A stretch of DNA of 64,000 nucleotides from Pararge aegeria (GCF_905163445.1 NC_053183.1:15252001-15316000); one strand, 5' to 3'. Counted from the stretch's first letter, positions 20,426 through 32,999 are shown. A program made the numbers and translations. Notes: generated from the letters alone by a model not told the origin.

Positions 20426-21870
20426 ATTGCATTCTGCTGCTAAACAAAATTGAAATTTTATTTTTATGTACAGTAAAGTATTTTTATTAGATTGATCAAC
20501 TAGATATTCGAGAAGACTTAGGTTAATAAAGTTTTTATTAATTATCATCCTTAACCAATTACTTCTTATCTATAGCTTTAACTTATATGAATGATTTAAA
20601 TTGTACTCTCATGAATGCTTGATACACCTACTTATTATCTCTGGAAACCTTGATTTAAAGATTTTCGTAACAATATAAAAGTTTAATTTTATTACAACTT
20701 GCTAATAGCGCAAAACCAATGTTATTTAGTGATTAAACTTTCGCGGAAAAAAATCATTTTAAATCCATGCGGGACGTAACTTAAACAATGGTTGAAGATA
20801 TTTCATTTTCAAGCGTAATGAAGACCTCAGCGATGATGAGTTGAAAAGACAGTGGTGACATTTATACTACACGACTAAACGTGTGTTAAAATATCCTGGG
20901 CAGACCGCGTATTAAATAAAATTAAGACAGATGAAGGCTTTATAGGTATTAACAACTATTAATAGAAGAAATTTTAATATTTACCTTTTACCAATTCACT
21001 TTCACTAGACAACTCAAATAAACGAACTGGTCCATAATTCTTGTCACAAGGTTTGGTCTTTTGTGTTTTTATTATCATATTTTTCAAATAATATATGGTT
21101 TAAGTTTATTAAAAAAAAACAGATACTTATTTTTTTAATCAGTCAAGTTTCAGTGTACGAGTTCCGTAAACATTACGCACCGCCGAATTAGTGTCGTAAT
21201 TTTAGATAGCTCTGAACGTCGTAAGTCATCTTAGAGTTGGTAAAAGGTTTTGATTCCCTACGCATCACCCCAAATATTAGGCATCCGATATAAGCGTTTC
21301 CTAGCTTAAGTTAAAACGGGCATCAGTTGACTTGTGTGTAACAGAGTTATGACAAGGTCGTGAGTTATCGTATGCTGTAATAGCATATGGCCTTACGAAA
21401 GAATATCATATAACCCTTTACAACGCATTTTATTCGTGCGCAAGCCAGGCTCGTCCCCGAGGCATAGCGTGTCAATGCACGAGAAAATGCGAGCTAATGC
21501 AATTTTTTAGTAAAAGCGACTCGTATCGTATTTCAATACGTAAATCGGAAACATGACACATAAACCATATTTTATATTGAACCGGTGTCAATGTACGATT
21601 GTTTGAGTTATAGAAAGTATTACGGACATGTATTAAAATAAGATACGTGATTCTTGCTCATAATCACCCAAATATGTGTGATTATGAGCGCAAATCCATT
21701 AGTACGTTCTCGGCTTTCAGTGTACTGAATATAATACTCGTATTTATATTGCTAAATTAGATAAAAAAATTAGGCATTATGCGTGAATGCCTTTGCTTCT
21801 ACGTCAGATTATAAAACAAGTATTGTTGTATATATTATTTTTGTACTTACATGTTATCAAATAATTGTAG
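20426..21870. other. Long stretch without a recognised gene
   Basis: AT-rich. One 12-bp-arm hairpin at 21656-21689 (GCTCATAATCAC with its complement). No coding signal. Confidence 0.4.
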
Positions 21871-22860
21871 TTAATCATCATCACATCAACCGATAGACGT
21901 CCACTGCTGGACATAGGTCTTTTGTAGGGAGTTCCAAGTTCCACGATTCTGAGCCGCTTGGATCCAACGGCTACCTGCGACGCGCTTAATGTCGTCTGTC
22001 CACCTCGTTGGGGGTCGACCAACGCTGCGCTTACCAGTACAGGGCTGCCATTCCAGCACCTTGGGACCCCAACGTCCATCCTTTCTCCGAACTATGTGCC
22101 CGGCCCATTGCCACTTAAGCTTCGCGACTCGTTGAGCTATGTCGGTAACTTTGGTTCTTCTACGAATCTCCACATTTCTGATTCGATCGCGTAGAGATAC
22201 TCCGAGCATAGCTCTCTCCATCGCCCGCTGAGTGACTCTAAGCCTTCTTATGAGGCCCATAGTTAACGACCATGTTTCAGAGCCATAGGTCATCACTGGC
22301 AACACGCACTGTTCGAAGACTTTCGTCTTCAGGCACTGAGGGATTTCTGACGAAAAGATGCCACGGAGTTTCCCGAACGCTGCCCATCCGAGTTGGATTC
22401 GGCGGTTCACCTCCTTCTCGAAATTGGACCTACCTAACTGGATCGTGTGTCCTAGGTATACGTATTCGTCAACAATTTCGAGTGCAGTGTTCTCAACGAT
22501 TACTGGTTGAAGCGGAACATGAGCATTAGACATAATCTTCGTCTTGCTCATGTTCATTCGTAGGCCAACCTGTTGAGAAGCTCTGCTGAGGCCATCGAGC
22601 ATCGTATTTAGGTCTCCCAGAGTCTCTGCCATTATGACTACATCGTCGGCAAACCGAAGTTGAGTGATGTACTCGCCGTTAATGTTGATGCCAAGTCCGT
22701 TCCATTCCAGAAGCTTAAAGACGTCCTCCAACGCAGCGGTAAATAGTTTCGGGGAGATAACATCTCCCTGTCGCACGCCTCGCTGCAATTGGATTGGTCT
22801 CGTAGTCTGATCCTGTATACGAACTGACATAGTGGCGTAGTTAATAAGTGTTCCATATAC
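21871..22860 (-). mobile_element. RTE-clade LINE, 5'-truncated copy
   Basis: The element ends just after the ORF stop, at GGTTGATGTGATGATGATTA on the minus strand, so it has almost no 3' UTR and the (TGA)n-like tail normal for RTE elements. The 5' boundary is about 22836-22860. The endonuclease and the first reverse-transcriptase blocks are missing. Confidence 0.85.
21886..22850 (-). CDS. RTE-type reverse transcriptase, C-terminal half (open frame, truncated)
   Basis: The enzyme would copy LINE RNA into DNA at the target site. The continuous frame can be read from 22974, but recognisable polymerase begins at about 22836 (ATMSVRIQDQ), so the first 46 or so residues of that longer frame look like flanking DNA. 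Motifs in order: QRGVRQGDVISP (block before the active site), FADD at 22653-22642, GLRMNMSKTK (block D), EYVYLG (block E), then a thumb/connection region with KLKWQWAGH and GRPPTRWTDD, ending YVQQWTSIG and stop. About 320 residues survive of a protein normally near 1,000. There is no frameshift or stop, so it is a fairly young insertion. Lacking the endonuclease and the first catalytic Asp block, it is not functional. Confidence 0.9.
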
Positions 22861-24022
22861 TATTAAAAAATTGTGCGTACGGTACATTAAAGATAAAGAG
22901 GTAGATAAACCAAGGTACCAACCAGGTACTACCAATGTAAACAACATAATATCCAGCATTTCATAGAACTCCACCCTTAGCTAACTAGTATCGCGTAGGT
23001 TGTCAATTTAGGGAAACGTTCATTTCTCATCGCCCGTCCTTTACATTACGTATATCGAATATTGATGGCCTGCCTCATCAGTGTGCCCCTATTTCGTGGC
23101 TGGATAAAACATTAGGTCCCGTTTGCTGGTGGATTATGATTTGGGGGCAGGGGGAGGTGATGTCCACGAATGTTTTGTTTTTGCCACGCGTAAAATATAG
23201 CCAAAAAATCTATGTCGGCTAAGTCCTAAAATCTACCTACAAAAAGAAATATAATGTACAATAGAATTATTATTATATGTAATCTATTTATAATTTGCTA
23301 CGATTAATGTTAGGAAAAAAATTTCATTTACGAGCCAATTAATTTTTAACATAACGCAAAGATCCGACTATAAAAAGATAACGGATAACATAAGAAATGT
23401 GATAGAGATAAAATAAAGAATGAAATTTTCTATATAAAAATTATCGATGTCACAGCGGTTCACCGCCCACGGGACGTAAACAAGACAAAAAATATATGTT
23501 ATTTATGCGACAGCCATTGATAATAGACGGACATAAAGCCGAAAATATGTAAAAATATTTATCAAATCGCTCGTAAAGTCGACTAATCACGCGAAAAACA
23601 ATAGCTAATGCGTTCGTGGCCTTTTGGGTCCAATTATATATTTTTATGACAAATTTTATGTGTGATAGCAAACTTTTAGAACTGGACATAGGTACTTAAA
23701 TAATACGTATAAAAATACAACGCTATGTCTCTTGCAGTGGTAGAACAACAAACATACAGACTTGAAGTTTCAAAGTGCTTATATTAAATGATCAATGCAA
23801 AAGTATATTTTTGTTTGTTAACTTATATAGCTTGCTACATTTTGTTATTAAAACTGTTAATATTTACAGTTTCAATATCTAGTAAGTCAGAGAAAGAGAC
23901 ACGCATCTTTACTCCAATAATATAGCTTGGTTTGACGATGGAAACACCCAGTGCTTAGCTAATAAGTTACCTTAGAGCTACACAGCTAAGCTCATTTGTT
24001 CCTAGGGTACCAATAGGGGTTA
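22861..24022. other. Mostly featureless; L3 fragment
   Basis: At 23740-23790, AACATACAGACTTGAAGTTTC and AAAGTGCTTATATTA are an L3 tail fragment (plus strand). The rest is AT-rich without recognised content. Confidence 0.4.
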
Positions 24023-24105
24023 AGTATGTGACTAACACCTTCTCATTGTAGGGGGAGACCTAGGCCTTGTGGTGGGCCGGTATTTTATGACGATGTCAGT
24101 ATATC
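24023..24105 (+). mobile_element. SINE-A, 3' end fragment
   Basis: ACACCTTCTCATTGTAGGGG, GTGGTGGGCCGGTATTTTATG and GACGATG. Only the last quarter of the element remains. Confidence 0.65.
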
Positions 24106-24173
24106 ATACCATTACCACTCACATAGTTCCGTAGGCCACCTTTAATCATGCTTACTTAAGCCACTTACTTAGC

Positions 24174-24297
24174 TTACAGAGATCGCTTTTTAGCGATAAG
24201 GCCGCCCATTGTACCTGCGTTTTATTGTGTTGTTTTTGTTTATAATTTAATTTCTGTTAGGTGTACAATAAAGTGTATTTTCATTTTCATTTCATTT
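24174..24297 (+). mobile_element. LINE 3' end, L2 family
   Basis: GAGATCGCTTTTTAGCGATAAG forms the conserved hairpin, followed by GGCCGCCCATTGTACC and GTGTACAATAAAGTG, then a TTTTCA repeat tail. Confidence 0.75.
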
Positions 24298-25863
24298 CTT
24301 ACTTAGCTAACTAGAGAATGTTTTTTTTAAACTAGTTTCAGAAACGAAAATAGTTTTAGTTTCGTTAAATATGATAAATATTTCCCCCAATAATGGCTGT
24401 ATTAAATTGGGTTAGTCTCCCAAATGAAAATTAACGGAGAACCGTTTTGTAGCAGAAAGTGTTCCGATCGATTGCTACCGGCCACGGGTACTAGGCGGGT
24501 GATAAATCATTATTCATGTCGGGCCGGGGCAGCGACGCTTTTATACTGCTACAAAGTGCTTTAGCGAAAATAATAATTTATATAACTATCATAAACAGGT
24601 ATATAGAGATTAGAGTACCTACTCTTCGTAGAATTATCATCACGTAAATTAAGAATTTTTCCCGCAGTGTCTATTTCTATCTCCAAAAAGTAAACTAATA
24701 TCAAATAAAATACTAAAAACCAATTTTGTGAACATAAATTGAAAAATGGGGGATTTCATACAAATGTTTTATTCCCTGTTTAATCCGTTTGGTATTCTCA
24801 GAAATTGTGAAATATGTCTTCATTAACCAAAAGCCCAAATAAAAGATATTCATACGAACCTTCTCCTTCTGTTTAAGCCCATGTAAGCAGTAGGACTTTA
24901 GCAGTATGGAGATGTAACGATGGAAGGAATTTTGTTCATCTATAACAATAGGTATCTACCTACGTTTCTGACTGACGAACTGACAGACTACCTGCAGGCC
25001 AAACTGCTCAACATAGAAATTTGAAATGTTGAGAAAATATTCCCTGAGTACCCTAGAGGTTACTTAAGCACCTTAGAGGTACTTGAAAGGTTTTTTTTCT
25101 AATTCTACCCTATATTTTAATTTATTTTTTCTAAGGGAGATAAACAGGTAAGAAAGTCTTCTGTTTCTCCAGTAGATATATCCATGAAACTTTGAGAATT
25201 TAGGCTTTTGATAAATAATAAGAAACACGTGTTTTACAGTTATTTTAAATACCGAGGCTGGAAATAGTAGATAGAAGTTTGTAAAAAAAAAAAAATCAAA
25301 TTTCTAGTTTTTCCAGTTGGCTTTCTGGGGACGGGCAATGGCACCGCGTGTTTTTTTGTAATCTCCTGAGATATTAGAAATTTTATGCAGACGAAGCCGC
25401 TGGCATCGGTTAGTTATTCTATGAGTTACAATTTTATGAAAATTGATCTAAGTGCATTGAACTAAATGAAGTTACCCTAAGGCTAGTAAATATTGAAATT
25501 GCAACTTTACTTACGAAAAGTACCGCTCGCTTACAAAGTAAGCAAGTAATTTACACCTATTTCAGAAGTTGCGATAGGTACAAACAAACACTCGAGCCTG
25601 CATACATGCAGCCTAGCTAAGTGCGCCTCAAGTCTAACGTTGTGCAGTAAATGTTACGAGTAGAAGCACGCTCGAGTCCTAGTTCGTGTCGGCAATTATA
25701 TATTCCTCGATTACAAAGCTGCAGAAAAGGAGCGATGTAATTTTAGCACCAGTTGGTTCTTTGAACGTGCCTACTTATCTACTTGGCCTACTCTATTAGG
25801 CAATGTACAATGGTATGAAAATATATTACATAGATATAGATAGATCATTTTATATTTATAGTT
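24298..25863. other. Long stretch without a recognised gene
   Basis: A less AT-rich patch lies at 24470-24560 and another at 25590-25730. On the minus strand the second follows an acceptor-like TTTTCTGCAG and stays open for about 31 codons, but no family is recognised. At 25385-25400 AGACGAAGCCGCTGGCATCGG is a Helitron-like end remnant. Confidence 0.35.
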
Positions 25864-26154
25864 CACTAGCTGTTGCCCGCGACTTCGTCTGCGTTTGATT
25901 TTGTTTTTAAAGTATTCAGAATCGTTAAGCCTTAAATGAGTATAGTAGTATATATAACATGTGACTGTCAATTAATTATAGACAAATAATTTGCAATAAA
26001 ATAAAATTGCGACTATAATAAAAGATCTAAGCTTTCCTATCTCTTAAGTTGGAACAGACTGCTCACGGTGTGCCAATTTAATTTAAAATCGCTTAAGTAG
26101 TTTAGGAGTCCATCGCGGACAAACATCGTGACAGGAGATTTATATATATTAAGA
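25864..26154 (-). mobile_element. Helitron-like (Lep1-like) non-autonomous repeat
   Basis: On the plus strand it begins CTAGCTGTTGCCCGCGACTT and ends ATTTATATATATTAAGAT. Reversed, it ends in CTAG preceded by a GC-rich self-complementary stretch, as Helitron 3' ends do. Related pieces are at 32108, 44147 and 55737. Superfamily assignment is tentative. Confidence 0.5.
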
Positions 26155-26400
26155 TGGGCCAAGTACATGTTGATAACCATTGCCTATATAGGTATATTCA
26201 GAGCAACATTTTGCAGGGTATGCGAGAAACACGTCCTACAAAGTGCCGTCCTGTGTCCATCAACCTGAGGCCTGTATTAAAAGCGGCAACTGCGCCCTTC
26301 AGACCACAACACAACAATGCTGCTTGGTGGCTGAAATAAGCCTGGCAGTTGTATACCCCGGACGAGATGTCAGAAAAACTGACACTTCTACCACTGTATT
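26155..26400. repeat. Dispersed repeat D1-related segment
   Basis: AAGTGCCGTCCTGTGTCCAT, CAACCTGAGGCCTGTATTAA, GCGCCCTTCAGACCACAACA and AATGCTGCTTGGTGGC match 54550-54670. It has been cut by, or lies next to, the hAT MITE at 26417. Confidence 0.55.
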
Positions 26401-26416
26401 TGTACGATATACCACT

Positions 26417-26560
26417 CAGTGGCGTCCACTCCATACATGCACAAAAGCACTGCATACCCTAACATTGATATATAACTCGTATAGGAGGAGAATTTATGCC
26501 GTTTTATGCAATTTTCCTGGTGTATGCATACCTTGGTAAGAAACCCAGTGCACGCCACTG
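26417..26560. mobile_element. hAT-type MITE, 144 bp, perfect 8-bp target duplication
   Basis: Starts CAGTGGCGTCCACT and ends AGTGCACGCCACTG. ATACCACT stands on both sides (26409-26416 and 26561-26568). Length, TIR (CAGTGGCG) and 8-bp duplication place it with the hAT superfamily. No coding capacity. Confidence 0.92.
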
Positions 26561-26655
26561 ATACCACTGTATTATAATAATGTAACTAAGAAATTATTAT
26601 CAGTCGTGAATTTTCACAAATTCTGTCTTACACAAACTTTGAGCACGCACATACA

Positions 26656-26700
26656 AACACACACGCACACACACACACACCCCCCCACACCCCCCCACAC
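26656..26700. repeat. (CA)n and C-run compound microsatellite
   Basis: An imperfect CA array passes into two blocks of seven C or so separated by ACAC. Confidence 0.9.
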
Positions 26701-27687
26701 AAAAATACACAGAAACACGCATACTTATTTTGTATATTAGATGTTGTAATTTTTATTATCATCTAAATTTCTTTATAACATGACTGTCCTTTTGTATATC
26801 ATTGTATCTCTTGTTTTGTTTGTTTACCTACCTTCATTTTAATGTATTTTGTTAAGTTTATTTTAATTGTAATCGAAGAGCCGAGTCTTCTGACACAGAG
26901 GTAGTATTAATACTACTCTTAAAAGAAGGCTTCAGCGATATATTGATACCACTTAGTTTCTTACCGAAATAAACTAATTTTATTTTTTATTATTTATTAT
27001 TAAGAAAATCACGACGTACTTTTTTAGAAGGTTCTAGTTCATGCTAGTAATACGTATGTTGTAAATTATACTTTCATCATAAATGCGAAAGTGGGTCTGC
27101 TGTTTATTTGTACGTTTGTTAGGTACCTCTGTTCGGCACAAAAAAGACCCATATATCTACAGCTTGCACCTTATTAATGGACTTCGGTTTCAAGTAAATA
27201 GGTTATATCGAATCTAACTGCAAATTATGTGCTTGAGCATAGAGCCCACTTCATATTTTCTACCAGTTAAACCACAAAATTTATGCAAACTCTTTTGCTT
27301 ATCTAAAATTATAGAGCTAAAAGAGGTTGTACATATTTGTACTTATATGAATATACCTATAGAATGCTCTAATCTATCGGTCCTACGGGAATGGCCTTCT
27401 ATCTATCGGTCCGGTCTAAAAGTTCTTTTCCTTTACATCATAAGTACCCTGTAACAGTGCTCTGTATGACTTAAGGTTAACGGTTTGCTCTCAGTCACTA
27501 GACGAGTTGATAATCACAGTAGTTGGTACCAGTACCACAGAAGTCGCTTATGCCCGATCTCTTTTACATTCCTTTAGTCGTTTCGTACGATAACCAGGTG
27601 AAGAACATGGGTTGTTACAACTGTATTCCTAACTGCCTTCACGAAACGGCACACGGGTTGCTTTATATGCATGCAAGTATACTCAAA
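26701..27687. other. No clear feature
   Basis: AT-rich. TCATAAATGCGAAAGTGGGTC with GTTTATTTGTACGTTTGTTAGG at about 27075-27122 is the start of a Helitron-like repeat. Confidence 0.4.
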
Positions 27688-27998
27688 AACATCATCATAT
27701 CGACCCATTTACCGGCCCACTACCCGGCACAGGTTTCCTCCCACAATAAGAAGGAGTTAAGACCGTAGTCCACCACGCTGGCCCAGTGGATTAGTGGACT
27801 CCACGTACCTGAGAACATTATGTAGAACTTTCAGGCATGCAGGTTTCCTCACGATGTTTTCCTTCACCGTCGAAGCAAGTGATATTTCTAATTACTTAAA
27901 ACGCACATAACTTAGAAAAATGAGAGGTGCGTGCTGGGATTCGAACTCAGCCCCCCGAAAGTGAATTCGAGATCCTACCCACTGCGCCACCACCGCTT
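27688..27998 (-). mobile_element. SINE-A, full length
   Basis: Plus strand: CATCATATCGACCCATTTACC, CCACCACGCTGGCCCAGTGG, CACGATGTTTTCCTTCACCG, GGGATTCGAACTCAGCCCCC and CCCACTGCGCCACCACCGC. Reversed, the head carries both A and B boxes. Confidence 0.9.
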
Positions 27999-28777
27999 CA
28001 TTCTTCTTATCCAAAAAACATAGCACATCACAATTAGTATATCATACATTTCTTAATGCACGTGCACTCTACTGATTATAAAGACATTGTCAATTTATTC
28101 AATAAAAATCCATTGAGTCCCAAATATACGGCAATGTATTTTCTTTAATTATAGCTGTGTTATTTGATACCCCACAACCTCCGCCCGGCAATTATTTCAC
28201 GTAACGTGCGAAAAACGCAGCAGGTGCTTTTCTTAATACGTCGTAACCGTGTACAGGGCCGCATTACCGGTTACGATACAGCCTCCCACTGAGTCACGCT
28301 GATGTTTATACTACATCTTCATAATAATACATATGCTTTTATAAAATAAACTTTTATTTCACATGCATTCCGAACATTATTATTTGCCCAATCCTAATTT
28401 TTAAATTCATGGAGGTTTTTTAAGTATTCGTAAACCCACTATGAGTTTTTGTCATAGTGTAAAAACGAAGCATTTAGCAAAGCTTAAGACGATGACTCGC
28501 GACGCTGTGAGATGAATTATTATTATTAATTGATACAAAATATAACATATTTTTAGGTTATTAGCAACCTAAAGCGCTGACGACTTGTCAGGGTACTGCT
28601 CATACCTCTTAAATAACAGACTCTGTATTAAAACACTGAAATATAACGAAACAACAGTCAGCATGCTCGCAATGTATGTATGCGACAAAACATATTGTTG
28701 GTTTGCAATGAAATGAATTTTAAAATGAAATAGGTGTTAAAATGTTAAACCATTGTTTATTTCATACCGGAGAAGCG
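27999..28777. other. Featureless with a GC-richer patch
   Basis: 28180-28310 is less AT-rich, contains CCGCCCGGCAATTATTTCACG and no long frame. It might be regulatory; there is no other support. Confidence 0.3.
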
Positions 28778-28909
28778 GTGATCGCTCACTTCGAATTCAC
28801 GTTCGGGGTGCCGAGTTCGAAACCTCAAACTTTTCTAAGTTATGTGCATTTTTATTACTAAAATATAACTTGCTTCGATGGTGAAGGAAAACATCGTGAT
28901 TAAACCGCG
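28778..28909 (+). mobile_element. SINE-A, head part only
   Basis: GAAGCGGTGATCGCTCACTTC, GCCGAGTTCGAAACC and ACTTGCTTCGATGGTGAAGG. It stops after AACATCGTGATTAAACCGCG, exactly where the D2 repeat begins, so either a D2 copy replaced the rest or the two were joined at insertion. Confidence 0.75.
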
Positions 28910-29035
28910 TAGAGGGTACATTGCCGAAGATCGCTTTGGTGCGGAGTATAAGGATTGAAGAAATTATAAATTACACCATACAGATTCTCCTGCTTTTCGC
29001 GGAGTAGAGCAAATTAAGCTTAATTTACATAAAGC
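28910..29035 (+). repeat. Dispersed repeat D2
   Basis: TGCGGAGTATAAGGATTGAAG, TAAATTACACCATACAGATTC and CGCGGAGTAGAGCAAATT. Best match to the inverted copy at 7738-7920. Confidence 0.65.
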
Positions 29036-29417
29036 TTTCTTATTTGAATCCCTTATTGTTTAATCTAACTTTAATACCGTTGGATTTATAGCAACGTTTG
29101 ATAAATAAAAAACTTGATAAAATACAAAAGCTGGGACGTTGATCAAACTCTATATCAAAATATCTAGTGCTCAAAATTCGTCAGCGACATATTAAATACT
29201 CCTATATATCAAGTTGAAATGTCAAGTTAATCCGGCCTCGCTGCGATAAAGCCGTTAAAGCTAGGCGCAAGCCGCGACGGGTAGCCGTAGCGACGTAAAA
29301 ATTCACGTTCACTTTATCATATAAAGTTTTCAGCCAACCTCTAAAAGGCTGTTATCAGTTAGACATATTTTTATATCATATACGAGATATTGAAATGTTA
29401 TGTTTTTATTGTACTTA
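29036..29417. other. No clear feature
   Basis: A GC-richer patch at 29230-29300 (GCCTCGCTGCGATAAAGCCG) has no long frame. Confidence 0.35.
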
Positions 29418-29630
29418 GATACAAGTTAGCCCTTGACTACAAACTCACCATCAGGGGAGACTGAAGGCAAGGAAGGAAAGTGATGATGTAAGATGGTAGC
29501 GGGCAAGCCCGTTAGGGAAACCGGGGTATCACACCCCGGTTTCTACGCGACATTGCACCGGAACAGAAAATCGCTTAGCACGTCGGTAGGGTGGTAACTA
29601 GCCACGGCCAAAGCCTCCCACTCAAACTCT
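29418..29630 (-). mobile_element. SINE-B, tRNA head missing
   Basis: ACAAGTTAGCCCTTGACTAC, AGATGGTAGCGGGCAAGCCC, CACCCCGGTTTCTACGCGAC and TAGGGTGGTAACTAGCC. The high-coordinate end stops before the head. Confidence 0.8.
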
Positions 29631-30863
29631 TTTTATTTATATTTAAACTATGTTATAATATGCTATTTTTGTGTATTTATTTTTATGTATGTATGTATTT
29701 ATTTTGTTTTATGTATTTCTGTGTTGTATTATGTAATCGTTTTCCGATCCAAATAAATAAAATACAATAAGATGAGAATTGCAGTTCAAATACGTCTATT
29801 ATTATTATTTGGAGACACAGTGATTCATCGGAGTTAGGAGATCTTTCCAACTTATGTCGGAACTTGTTCGGACAGAAGTGAAATATTTCTACAAAGAAAG
29901 AGATTCAACAAAATTCGATACACTGTTTTATCTAACAGAAATAAATTCTGAAAACCCCCAAAGACTTTATAACGCTGTGTGTTGCAATGTTATTTTTGCC
30001 ACCTCTCCTGTGTGTTGGACGATACTTTCGTATCGTTACTCCGATATTTATTTCGAGAATCGCACAATTTGTTTGCACATTGATAATTACGTTTAGGCGT
30101 ATAATTTAAATAATATCTTTGCCTCTGTTAACGTCACGTTTATTTTTAAATTAGTAAGAAAATTATAATAACACATAAAGAAAATCTCTTTTAATTCTGT
30201 TTTTGTTGATATTTTTAATCGCACTAGTATTTTTCACATTTATAAAATATACTTTACCCTAAATATATAATAATAAATTAGTAAAAAAAATACACTTTAC
30301 GAAGAAAATTTTAATTTGAGAACTTGCGTGCATAATAACACTTATTTTTAAAGTAATTTGTTAACGTGTTCCATTTGGGTCTTTCCAATGATATTGTATA
30401 TTACAAATAATAAGAAACGTTGGCTGTCTCATTTTACTCGTTGATGTAAGTTTTTATAATGAAACATCAGGAAATAAATCTTCGAATTTAAATTGAAAAA
30501 TCATATAAATGGCATTCTGGCTCAGCTTCGAGTATACTTAAATTGTCATTACAGCGCGTATGAATGTAATGAAGAGCTGAAATGACAAAAGTTTAAGTAA
30601 ATTATTAAACGGTTTTATGGGATTAGATAACGAACTCTGGGCTCAAACTCTCTAACTATGTTATTAATAAATTAAGGCGGTAGTTGATCAATGGCTTTTC
30701 GTGCCTTCAGACGGAGGATAGTTTCTTTTTTTTATAAATAAATATACTATCACCGAAGTCCATCTCAAATTATATCTCACAGCTTCAAAGCAGATTTGCA
30801 AAAGAAAGGACCTTAGAAGTAAGTACCTCCCCGGCGCTTCCAATAACCTGCTTTAATACCGTA
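29631..30863. other. No feature seen
   Basis: AT-rich. An 80-codon plus frame at 29854-30096 has no recognised domain and no splice context. Confidence 0.4.
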
Positions 30864-31152
30864 AAGCGGTGATAACCTAGTGGTTAGGACTGCGGCCTCA
30901 CTTTTAGGGAAGGGGTTCGCTCCCCGGCACGTACTTCTAACTTGTTGGTTATGAAGTTTTTAGAAATTAAATATCACTTGATTTGATGAAAGAAAACGTA
31001 ATGAGGAAACCTGCATGCATCAGAGTTCTCCATCAGCATTCTCAAAGGCGTGTGAAGTCCGCACATCTACTTTTGCCCAGCGTGGTGGCCAAAACCCGTC
31101 TCATACTGAGGCTCCCCGTGCCCTAATTGGGCCGGTTATGTTTTGATGATAT
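30864..31152 (+). mobile_element. SINE-A, full length
   Basis: Head AAGCGGTGATAACCTAGTGG (A box) and GGTTCGCTCCCCGG (B box), body AATATCACTTGATTTGATG and CAGCGTGGTGGCC, tail GGGCCGGTTATGTTTTGATGA. Confidence 0.88.
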
Positions 31153-31639
31153 ATTATATAATACCTAACGAAACCGCAGTAAAGTAACCGAATTGATAAG
31201 ACAATAAGGATTTGATTGTATTTTAACTAGTTATTGTTAGGTCGGCGGTGGCGCTTCGCGGATGTTCGTACAAAATGAGGCACGAATCACGATGCAACAC
31301 AAAGGAAACAGCAAAGAAGCAATAAAACGGGTGACCGGCCAAAGAACGGGTTTGTGCGTGAATGCATGTGCCGTAAAATGATAATTCTATCACCAAGTGT
31401 ACAAAACTTTAGGGAATCGTTCCGGAAATAACTGTAACAATATTTCGAGGAACTGCCTTTGAATTAAACATCCTAACTAATGCTAGGTATAAATTCCAAA
31501 GTTTGTTTGTTTACGGCATTATAAAAAAAAATCGTTCTAAACGTGGACGAAGAACGCGAGCAAATAAAGATTATAAGAGAAACTGGATGGGAATTCGTTA
31601 TTGTTTTCGGAATTCAATTATATCAAAAAAAATGCTTGC
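31153..31639. other. No clear feature
   Basis: Includes a GC-richer patch at 31240-31370 without a convincing frame. Confidence 0.35.
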
Positions 31640-31795
31640 AACGCTTGACGGGAAGTCTTTGTCAGTAACTGGTAAACAATAACCGTCCCAACAGAATTTA
31701 AGCACTTGTTAACTCACAAATTGTCCCCTGCCGGATCGAATCTGAGACCTTGACAAAGGCAAGTCGACATCTACGTTGAAGCGCCGCGGGCAAAA
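31640..31795 (-). mobile_element. SINE-B-like head, decayed
   Basis: GTCCCCTGCCGGATCGAATCTG on the plus strand reverses to a B box (GATTCGATCC), followed by GCGCCGCGG at the A-box distance. The 3' part is not recognisable. Confidence 0.4.
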
Positions 31796-32269
31796 GTGTA
31801 CAAAAAATAAAATGATATCACTGTGGTTATACAAGTCCGAGATAGGATTCGCAATAAAATGTCCCGAAAATAATAATTTTATATCTGGATACCGTACGCC
31901 CACCGAGCCTCCGGCAACAGCCGCCAGTGACTTATTACCTTTACATGTCACAATGGCAATTTATTAGACCTATACCTACCTATTAGCGTATCATTTCAAT
32001 TTCGTAACTAACATCTATTCAAATATCAAACGCTTGCGCATTTGTTTATATGATAGGCAAACTTCTGAGCTACGCCTCAACAATTATAATATATTCAATT
32101 AATTATGTTTTGCTAGCTGTTGCTCGCAAGTTCATCAGCATTTATTTTGGTATTGATAAAATCGCGCAGCAATTTGTTTTCCCGGTATTCATGAGTACGA
32201 GTTTTATATTACGCGCGAGATAAGTTGGCCGAACTAAAGTAAGTAAGTCACGAGTGGGCGCAGATACAC
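31796..32269. other. No clear feature
   Basis: TGCTAGCTGTTGCTCGCAAG at 32110-32130 is a Helitron-like end remnant (minus). Otherwise unrecognised. Confidence 0.4.
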
Positions 32270-32277
32270 CATTCAAC

Positions 32278-32420
32278 CAGTGGCGTGCACTTCATACATG
32301 CGCAAAAGCTTTGCCTACCCTAATTTTTTTATATAACTCGTATAGTATTAGGATTTTCCCATTTTATGCCATTTCCCTGCTTTATGCATACCCTGGTCAA
32401 AAGCTACATGCACGCCACTG
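32278..32420. mobile_element. hAT-type MITE, 143 bp, perfect 8-bp target duplication
   Basis: CAGTGGCGTGCACTTC at the left and ATGCACGCCACTG at the right. CATTCAAC repeats exactly at 32270-32277 and 32421-32428. Same subfamily and orientation as 26417-26560. Confidence 0.92.
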
Positions 32421-32428
32421 CATTCAAC

Positions 32429-32999
32429 AATAGTCTGATGATATTCGTACTATATTGTACACGGGCGAAAGTCTCTTAAAGTCAACTTTAGCCAAGTCAG
32501 TTAAGATTATGCGGACTCTTATTATAACGTATCATCCTAATCCTTTAACCAAACATAAATATACCTGCTTATTTTATTTCATAGGTCTTATAAAATTTGA
32601 TGAAGAAACATCAGGATATCAGACAGAATGACTATGGAGCTCCTCAACGAAAACAATTAACTGCAATAGAGTAGTAAACTATTACTTTCAACCATTATTA
32701 AAACAATAGCATTCTGAAGTAGTTTTTGTATTTTTATTAATGCTGTTATATTAAAGAATATTTTGATTAAGTTTTGTTTGCTTTCACAAAACAATAGAAC
32801 ACTTATAACCGTACGACAGCTGCACGCCGTAGTCGTGTGTTGCAAGACCTCGCTTCGTTAGAGCCGCAGATTTAAAATAAAAACTCTTTGCAGCGTAAAC
32901 AAAAAGAAAACCCTTCTGCGGTACAGAGTACGCTTGACCCGCAAATTAAAAGGCCATGACTGCAATATGCAACTCCGACAAAATGCGAGCTACGCCGCC
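32429..32999. other. No feature seen
   Basis: AT-rich, leading into a less repetitive block. Confidence 0.4.

Noticed and set aside
21656..21689. Hairpin as possible microRNA precursor
   Set aside because: Arms of 12 bp are too short for a microRNA stem.
22272..22529. Plus-strand frame opposite the RTE gene
   Set aside because: Antisense shadow of the reverse-transcriptase frame, which has clear motifs on the other strand.
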